Assembly (NCBI GenBank): GCA_028564925.1
Contig: CM053026.1
Location: forward strand, 644,761,854 to 644,825,853
DNA: 64,000 bases
Source of the DNA: Lithobates sylvaticus
Lineage: Eukaryota; Chordata; Amphibia; Anura; Ranidae
Reading direction: 5' to 3'
A program made the position numbers and the translations under genes. The notes below the pieces were generated by a model. It worked only from the letters and a program-made list of their open reading frames with translations, did not search any database and was not told where the DNA came from. Shown here one piece after another: positions 57,074 to 64,000 of the stretch; within the stretch, counting starts at the first letter, position 1, and each line of letters begins with the position of its first letter.

Positions 57074-57996
57074 TTAACCCCTTCAATATTGGGCACTTTC
57101 ACCACCTTCCTGCCCAGGCCAATTTTCAGCTTTCAGCGCTCTCACATTTTTGAATGACAATTGCACGGTCGTGCAACACTGTACCCATATGGCATTTTTA
57201 TCATTTTTCTCCCCACAGATAGAGCTTACTTTTGGTGGTATTTAATCCCCACTTGGGTTTTTATTTTTTTTTCTGTTTTGTAAATAAGTAATTTTTCTCC
57301 TCCACTGACGGGCACTGATGATGATTAGCTCTGATGAGGCAGCACTGATGGGCACTGATGATGAGCTCTGATGAGGCAGTACTGACAGGCACTGATGAGG
57401 CGGCACTGCTGATGATTAGGCACTAACATGCGACACTGATATGCAGCACTGATGGGCACTGATAGGTGGCACTGATGGGTGGCAATGATGGGAGGCACTT
57501 ATAGATGGCACTGATGAGGAGGCACTGATAGGCATTACTGATGGGCACTGATTTGTATCCCTAATGGGCACGGATTGGCATCCCTGGTGGGCATGGATCG
57601 GTGCGCACTTGCGGGCATCCTTGTGGGTACCGCTGATGGGTCTGCACTGATAATAAATGCGCTGATTATTAGCGCAGACCCCCTTGTCAGTAGAGCCGCT
57701 GATTGGCTCTCCTCTACTCATACCCTGTCAGCGTGAATAGAGGTAAAGCTAATAACCGGCACTTCCTGGTTACAATGTGATCAGCTGTCATTGGACACAG
57801 CTGATCACATGGTAAAAAGCCTACATCATAGGCTCTTTACCGAGATCAGAGATGCAGTATGTCAGAGGGACACACTGCCCTACCAGGGGCGTGCGCAAGC
57901 GGCTTGTCCTGCTGGACATCATATGATGCCCAGTCAGGATAATGAAACCACCGCCCGGCCGTCATTCTACTATAGGCCCGGGTGGGATGTGGTTAA
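57074..57996 (+). mobile_element. Family F element F4 with minisatellite
   Basis: TTAA-CCCCTTCAATATTGGG at 57074 and GGGATGTGG-TTAA at 57996. Core GCTTACTTTTGGTGGTATTT. Same subfamily as F1, opposite orientation, and with a shorter array of the same kind. Confidence 0.85.
57300..57560. repeat. Minisatellite inside F4 (GGCACTGATGA type)
   Basis: About 260 bp of GGCACTGATG(G/A) units with GAGGC and GATTAG variants; the complement resembles the F1 array unit. Confidence 0.85.
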
Positions 57997-58523
57997 AGGG
58001 ATGATTAGCTACAATTTTAATAAATGATTTAAACTGGTTTAAAACAGGATAAATGAATAAATCATGCAACATGCGACTTGTATGTTACAACTGTAAATCT
58101 GTGCTCCGTGTCTTTCTTGGTTACCTTTAAAAATATCCAAGACTGACATAGCAGGCCATTTAAATTAGCAGGCTTTAGAGCAGCATTCTCTGTTTTGCTC
58201 TGTTCAGCTACTGATACCTTTACAGCACTTTACTAATATGTCATTTGTATATACAGATGACTCAATCTCTCCACACTGCTGCTTCCCAAACCATTTAAAC
58301 AGAGACATCTGTTCACACAGTAGTGCAGTGTGAAAGGAGGCTCACGGATTGGTCTTTGCCAATTAAAGCCCTCGGCTTATTACGCTGGACATCTGCCAGT
58401 TCAATAGTTCCACTTCCTAAATTCGCAGCACTCCCATCTCTGTTATGAGCTTGCACAGAGGTGTTCCAGCATTGATAATTTTTTCCTCATCTCCAACACA
58501 GATAGTATCACGTTCAAGTATAG
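57997..58523. other. Low-repeat stretch
   Basis: No repeat ends seen. The segment around 58340-58420 has balanced composition and a CCAATTAA word. It could be single-copy, but nothing shows a function. Confidence 0.4.
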
Positions 58524-59046
58524 TTAAAGTGGAACTCCAGGGAAAAAAGTTTTGTTTGGTCCACATATGTTATATCTAATGCTTTTAATCGATGTCCGGA
58601 TGGTGGCTGGGGATGCCAATTTTATTAATGCCGGAAAATACTGTCAGCTGTGAGCTTCGGGCACAGGGACTGACAATCCCAGTTAGTGTCCATTGTGGGA
58701 ATCGATTTGTTCACTTTCCCCTTCCTCTTCCCTCATCCATTCACAAAAGTCTTGCATATTTTTCACAGAATACAAGACATTCTGTAAATAAATAAAGGGA
58801 GTTTGAAGCTTTTACCCACCCCAGCTCTCCCCATCTATTTACAGAACCCCTTGTTTCCTGTGGAAAGAAAACAAGGCTTTTGTGAAAAGATGGGTGGGTG
58901 GGGGGGGGACAGAGCAAATCGATCCCTGCACTGTACACTAGCCCAAACTGTCAGTCTCTGTGCCTGAAGCTCACAGCTGATAGTGATAGCAGCCTTGAAA
59001 AAAACTAGCATTTTTTAGGATCCCCAGCCAATATCCTAAGGTGGAT
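58524..59046. mobile_element. Family X palindromic MITE, right end unclear
   Basis: TTAA-AGTGGAACTCCAGGG at 58524. Inverted arms GTCAGCTGTGAGCTTC/GAAGCTCACAGCTGA (58650 and 58966) and GGCTGGGGAT/ATCCCCAGCC (58605 and 59019) make most of it a long imperfect hairpin. Confidence 0.6.
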
Positions 59047-59714
59047 TTAAAGGCTCAAGGTTTTTTACCTTCATGCATGCTTTGCATGAAGGTAAACAAT
59101 TTCTGTGTTCAGCAGTCCCCCTAATACCCCTCCCGATCCAGCAATGTGCACGAGAGCTTCCCCTCTCCACGGACTCTCCCTCTTCTATGCTGAGACAGCA
59201 GTGGTAGCCATTGGCTGGCGCTGCAGTCAATCACTGCCAGTGAGCCAATTAGGACAGACCCTTCAGTCTGGTATGGATTTTGGGGGGACCCCCATGTAAT
59301 TTTTTTAAATTTCTGGTTTGGGGTTCCCCTTAATATTCATACCAGACCCAAAGGGCCTGGTAATGGACTGAGGGAAGAACCCATGTCGTTTTTTTCAATG
59401 AGTTTTATCTATATTTCTGAGGCCCGACAATTAGGACAGAGAGACTGCAGGGCTGTGATCTGGGGCTCTGGCTCTGGCCATGGCTCTGTGTGTGAGTGGA
59501 CACGCAGCGCAGAAGCTCGGGAGCGCACATGCTCGGGGGCCCCCATAGCAAGCTGTTTGTTCTGTGGGGCACTTGGCAGAAGGGAGGGGCTAGGAGCGCT
59601 GGCGGGGAACCCCAAGAAGAGGAGGATCGGGGCTGCTCTGTGCAAAATCACTGCACAGAGCAGGTAAGTATAACGTTTGTTATTTTTTCAAACAACCCTT
59701 TAATACCACTTTAA
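59047..59714. mobile_element. Family J MITE J6 with a V fragment inside
   Basis: TTAA-AGGCTCAAGG at 59047 and inverted ACCACT-TTAA at 59714, with the J hairpin (TTTTTTACCTTCATGCATG) and GTAAGTATAACGTTTGTTAT. Positions about 59248-59440 hold a family V piece (GGTATGGATTTTGGGGGGAC). Confidence 0.7.
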
Positions 59715-60054
59715 ATGTAGCACTTGACCCAAAAGCTTTGCTTTCAATGGAATGTATGTAGCCAATATGTAAACATTAAACTTGACTGTGATCCTGATAT
59801 GGATAACAAATACTGATGAAGGGAATTGACAACTTGTATGCTATCACTGTCGGCACTGCAGTTGTCCACCTACAGACAGATGCACTTCATCCTACCAAGC
59901 CCCCGACAAAATGGCCACCAAAGTAAGCAATTACAATCATTATATTAATAGCCTGGGTGAGGAAAAATTGCTTATGTTTATGGACCTTGGAGTATAATTT
60001 GTGACAATGTAGGTGCCAAAGGGTCAACATACTTCTCACTAGAAGGTTGATAGA
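59715..60054. other. Unassigned stretch
   Basis: Nothing recognised. Confidence 0.4.
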
Positions 60055-60312
60055 GGTTGATTTACCAGGGAGGCATTGACTTAAACAAAGGGACTTTTTA
60101 CTTAGCTTACAGAATTAGGTGAAGCTATATCGACTTCAGTCTAATCATGTGCAAGAAAATGCTGTTTTTTAAATTTTATGTAAACAAGATTAGGTATTAA
60201 GATTGGGTATTATTTGCAAAGTGAATTTTCACTTAGCTTTATCTAATTCATTAAGATAAGGGGAAATTTACTTTGCAAAATAAACCTGCTCATCCTTTAG
60301 TATATCAACCCC
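60055..60312. mobile_element. Family M-like MITE M4
   Basis: GGTTGATTTACCAGGGAGGC and, inverted, CTTTAGTATATCAACC. Weakly palindromic interior. Confidence 0.55.
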
Positions 60313-60841
60313 AGTATGTTCATTGTCCAGTCAAAACAAATAGCTTGCAGCAAATATCCTCTTACTCACAGCAATAGCCATTATCCTTAAAGAGGACTTT
60401 TCCTCCCTTTCGCTAAAAATCATGGCAGCATGCAGCTCTGCATATAGATATGAAATCATGTTGCAATTATTTGTTAAATATGAGATTTTTACTGTTACCT
60501 ACCTTTGATGCGTTGGCACTTCCCGGTACATTAAAGCACTGATGACGTAGCCAGGGTCACAAACATACCCTCTGAGAAGTCTACATCATCAGTGCCATCC
60601 AGGGAGATCTTATATCTAAACTGCAAGAACCCTCAATACCTTGGGAGATCTTGGGAAAAAGCCTCTTTTGCCTTATTATTGTTTATACATTGCCATGGCT
60701 TAGGCAACATGAGTGTCGGGTATTAACAATAACAAACCGTGCCAAAGCATGTGCGAGGTTTGTCACAAACATCAAAGGTGGGCTGGTAGAGAATAAAGAA
60801 GTGGCCACCAATGATATTTGTATATATAAAAGTTTAATAAT
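60313..60841. other. Unassigned stretch
   Basis: TTAA-AGAGGACTTTTCCTCC near 60389 could be one end of another TTAA MITE. ACTGATGACGTAG and CTACATCATCAGTG near 60538-60595 form a hairpin. No gene seen. Confidence 0.4.
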
Positions 60842-60843
60842 TA

Positions 60844-61600
60844 CCGTATATACTCGAGTATAATCTGAGTTTTTCAGCACATTTTTTTGTGCTGAAAATG
60901 CCCCCCTCGGCTTATACTTGAGTCAAGCACTTTTCTGCAGCAGAGAATGACATTTTCCGACCCGACTTTGGGGCCCTGTATCTCACAGCCACTTGGTGCT
61001 ATGAACCCCAAATTTGGTGTGCAAACCTAGTGAAACCAACACATCCAAAGATGGGGTTCCTAGCACTAAGTGGCCCTGAGATACGGGGCCCCAAATTCGG
61101 GTCGGAAAATGTCATTCTCTGCTGCAGAAAAGTGCTTGACATTTTCCGAACCGACTTTGGGGCCCGTATCTTGGGGCCACTTGGTAATAGGAACACCATC
61201 TTTGTGCCCATCTTCCACTGAGTTTGGGGTTCCTAGCACTAAGTGGCCCCAAGATACGGGGCCCCAAAATCGGTCAACTGTGTCCATCTGCAGCAATGTT
61301 ATTTCGGGACCCTTTGGGTCCAGAGACCCCAGATTGGCTGCAGATAGGGGGCATCTAGGAACCCTTAACTACTAAGTTTGAATTTTGGGGGACCTATGGC
61401 TGCAAATGGGCACAGTGAGGCATGCAAATGGGCACAGTGAGGCTGCAAATAGGCATTGTTGACCCTCTTTTCCACTTACAGTAGCTGCGCATTTCTCACC
61501 CTAGGCTTATACTAGAGTCAATAAGTTTCCCCAGTTTTTTTGTGGTAAAATTAGGTGCCTCGGCTTATATTCAGGTCGGCCTATACTCGAGTATATACGG
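60844..61600. mobile_element. Family Q element Q2, complete
   Basis: TA-CCGTATATACTCGAGTATAA at the left and TATACTCGAGTATATACGG-TA at the right, with TA directly at both borders (60842-60843 and 61601-61602). Interior blocks of GGGGCCC, GATACGGGGCCCC and TTTTCCGACCCGACTTTGGG recur in both orientations. A Tc1/mariner-type MITE is inferred from TA. Confidence 0.85.
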
Positions 61601-61602
61601 TA

Positions 61603-62798
61603 TTAGGTTTAATAATAAATAAGGTCAAATATAAAGTATTTAATAGTTTAATAATAATTTAAAACAGGCTGCTAACAAGCTCAGAAGCCACATTTTTCTG
61701 GGAACAGGAGTAACACCACTACATCAATGCATTTATTATCAACTGGTGTATAGATGATTTTTATTTTTTTATCTTTTAATAAAGGACTTGTCCCTAAGTG
61801 TCTCTTGTCTTTTTTACTATTTTTGACACTTTCTTTTGTAAAATGGTACAATTTACCCCTTACCAATTCACATAGGGGGGGCCGGGATCTGGGGGTCCCC
61901 TTGTTGAAGGGGGCTTCCAGATTCCAATAAGCATATTCCAATAAGCATACCCCCACAACCACCGGGCAAAGGTTGTGGGGATGAGGCCCTTGTCCCCATC
62001 AACATGGGGAAAAGGTGCTTTGGGGGGCTACTCCAAAGCCCCCTCCCCATGTTGAGGGCATGTGGCTTGGTACTGTTCTGGAGGGGGAGGCGCTCTCTGG
62101 TCCCCACCTCTTTTCCTGCGGCCTGCCAGGTTGCATGCTCGGATAAGGGTCTGGTATGGATTTTGGGGGGACCCCTATACTGTTTTTTTTTTATTTTCCG
62201 CAGGGTTCCCATTCATTTCCATACCAGACCCTTCAGTCTGGTATGGATTTTGGGGGGACCCTCCCGCAATTTTTTTAAATTTTTGGTTCAGGGTTCCCCT
62301 TAATATTTATACCAGACCCATAGGTGCTGGTAATGGACTGAGGGGGGGACCCATGCTGTTTTTTTCAATGAGTTTTATCTATATTGCCGAGACCCGATAA
62401 TTCATTACAGCCGCAATCAGTTTTAAATTACTTTTTTCCTTTAGAAATGTTATTTTGCTGTGGTACTGTTCTAAACATGGGAAAAAATGTGCCACTTTAC
62501 AGGCATACTATAGACACCCCCCGGGCACGATATTTAAAGGAATATTTCATTTTTATTGTTTCACTTTAAGCCTTATTAAAATCACTGGTCCCGAAAAAAA
62601 CTGCAGTTTTTAAAGCTTTTTTTTGCATTGATACATGTCCCCTGGGGCAGGACCCGGGTTCCCAAACACTTTGTATGACAATAACTTGCATATACGCCTT
62701 TAAAATGAGCACTTTTGATTTTTTCATGTTCCTGTCCCATAGACTTTAATGGTGTTCGTTTGTTTGTCCGAATTTTTTGCCTGTTCGGCTCATCCTTA
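61603..62798 (+). mobile_element. Family V (hAT) copy V3, left-truncated
   Basis: The right end CTGTTCGGCTCATCCTTA (62798) is the inverted counterpart of the 23308 end. The interior has repeated GGTATGGATTTTGGGGGGAC blocks and self-complementary CCCCATGTTGAGGGC/CATCAACATGGGG. It keeps the uninterrupted ATATTTAAAGGAATATT site matching that of G2 in V1. Confidence 0.7.
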
Positions 62799-64000
62799 GT
62801 TCTGATATGTCTCCTTTTCCAAGAAACTCATCCAACCCTGCAAGCCTTTGCACTTGAAAGGTCCTTCTTCAATTCATTCTAACAATGGAAACTGCAAGTT
62901 GATGAGAACGACCAATAGCATAGAGCTGGATGTATCTTTCAGGATTTCCAATGTACTATACTCACAAGGAATATACTGTATAATGTAATTTACAGTATAT
63001 AATATGTATATAAAAACAGCATATCAAAAATCCTAACCTATGTTTTCTTCCTCTGTTTCCTGGGATAACACACTCTCCTAAATATATTCCATATTAATCC
63101 CTCTTTATTTCCTGTGCTCGGCTCTCTGGAACCACACATCATTTCCAACCTCATTAGAAACCCCACTGACTTCAAATTATTAGCAATGCCCACAACAAAT
63201 TGTGGGATAGTAAAAGCTGCCCTTAACCATTATTAGTCAGAATAATGCAAGGTAAGCTTGTGTTTGGGTAAAATGAACAAGGCATTGAACAAAATGAATG
63301 TAATGTGCCTATCAGACTACAACAGGGTTAACTCCACTTGTAGAATAAGCAGTGGGGCATGAAGTGGAGGAAGCCTCACTTATTTAATGTCACATAGAAG
63401 AAGGTCGGTGCATGTACACAACATGTCCTCTTAATGCACTTCAGTCATGATCCATCTGCTACTCCATAGAGAGATTTGAGCTCACCTATACTGCTGGGGA
63501 ACACTGTGCCACACTGACTGTTATTAAGAGCAGATATTGCTCTTTTTATCTGGTTCACTTCACTAAGTGCAAGCCATCTGCTATTGCACAGTAAAACCAA
63601 CAAAGATAAACTGTCATGTTAAACTAACCATAAAATAAATGCATGGTTGAATCTACCCATATGGACCAATTTAAACTGTTTTAACTAACAAGTTTACAAC
63701 TTAATATCCATAAAAAGTGAGAATGCAACAACATATTTGCTTTGAGTTTACACTCTTGACTACAAGTATAATTTTTATTACAAGATATTGTAAAAATTAT
63801 GCCAATAAAATAACCAATGTTCAATATAAGCATTAGTTCAACTGATGGAAGCAGTTTTCTGAAGGAACACCACTAGGCAAATGTACTACACTATACTTCC
63901 CTTTATGTTGTAACAATGGAGGTTGTTTTATCATTAAGGGGGCTTCCTTTATAGATTGGTGGAAGGGGAATCATTTCACAGCCACCACGTGGCCCCCAAT
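62799..64000. other. Low-repeat stretch to the window end
   Basis: AT-rich DNA without recognisable repeat ends, RNA genes or coding exons. Probably single-copy spacer or intron. Confidence 0.45.

Noticed and set aside
57300-57430. Repeated CTGATGA words resembling hammerhead cores
   Set aside because: They belong to the F4 minisatellite; no GAAA block or pairing follows.

Overview
The window looks like repeat-saturated, non-coding DNA from a frog, most likely a true frog (Ranidae). This is inferred from the mix: very abundant short DNA transposons flanked by TTAA or TAA, many non-autonomous hAT elements, fish/amphibian-type Tc1 elements, L2/CR1/L1-type LINEs, CpG decay and no compact genes. 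I cannot name the species. No complete host gene is visible. There are two weak minus-strand exon candidates (39889-40032, and one ending at 22815).

Layout. 1-2127: Tc1 element A with a broken transposase and two MITEs inside. 2203-9997: TTAA-flanked MITEs, TAA-flanked 'family A' MITEs and two hAT elements. 10537-14333: a hAT with a 20-bp minisatellite, then D, J, C, J and Q MITEs. 14394-14925: a near-perfect fold-back bounded by 16-bp direct repeats. 14942-16972: a TTAA element (G1) split by a 1.26-kb insertion that carries NRF1-like CpG palindromes and a well-formed candidate hammerhead ribozyme. 17629-22134: palindromic MITEs, a 1.3-kb fold-back and TTAA elements that share target sites. 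23308-28830: hAT family V with the N-terminal half of a BED-finger transposase, a ~105-bp tandem repeat and a nested hAT with a 21-bp minisatellite. 30225-31306: minisatellite and poly-C. 31569-35507: Tc1 element B with a nested hAT and two family A MITEs. 35750-38421: V, F, P and A elements. 39000-40400: simple repeats, an exon candidate and a Tc1-type MITE end. 40411-42284: Tc1 element C interrupted by a second insertion that starts with a decayed hammerhead-like motif. 42631-49730: a 33-bp minisatellite, MITEs and an L1-type tail with a nested hAT. 49733-52740: an L2-type LINE inside a 207-bp tandem duplication. 53011-57996: hAT, CR1, and nested P and F elements. 58524-62798: further MITEs and V. 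62799-64000: no recognised repeat.

The parts do not form an operon or pathway; they are layers of insertion. Ten hAT-type copies show paired ends and 8-bp target duplications, and TTAA elements repeatedly abut at one shared TTAA. Minisatellites lie inside many of these elements, with array length differing between copies of one family. Family letters (A-X) are labels made here, not database names. The most distinctive candidate is the hammerhead-bearing insertion at 15244-16506: CpG-rich NRF1-like promoter block, then type I ribozyme, then a T-rich 3' end. An uninterrupted relative of its target site occurs elsewhere in the window.
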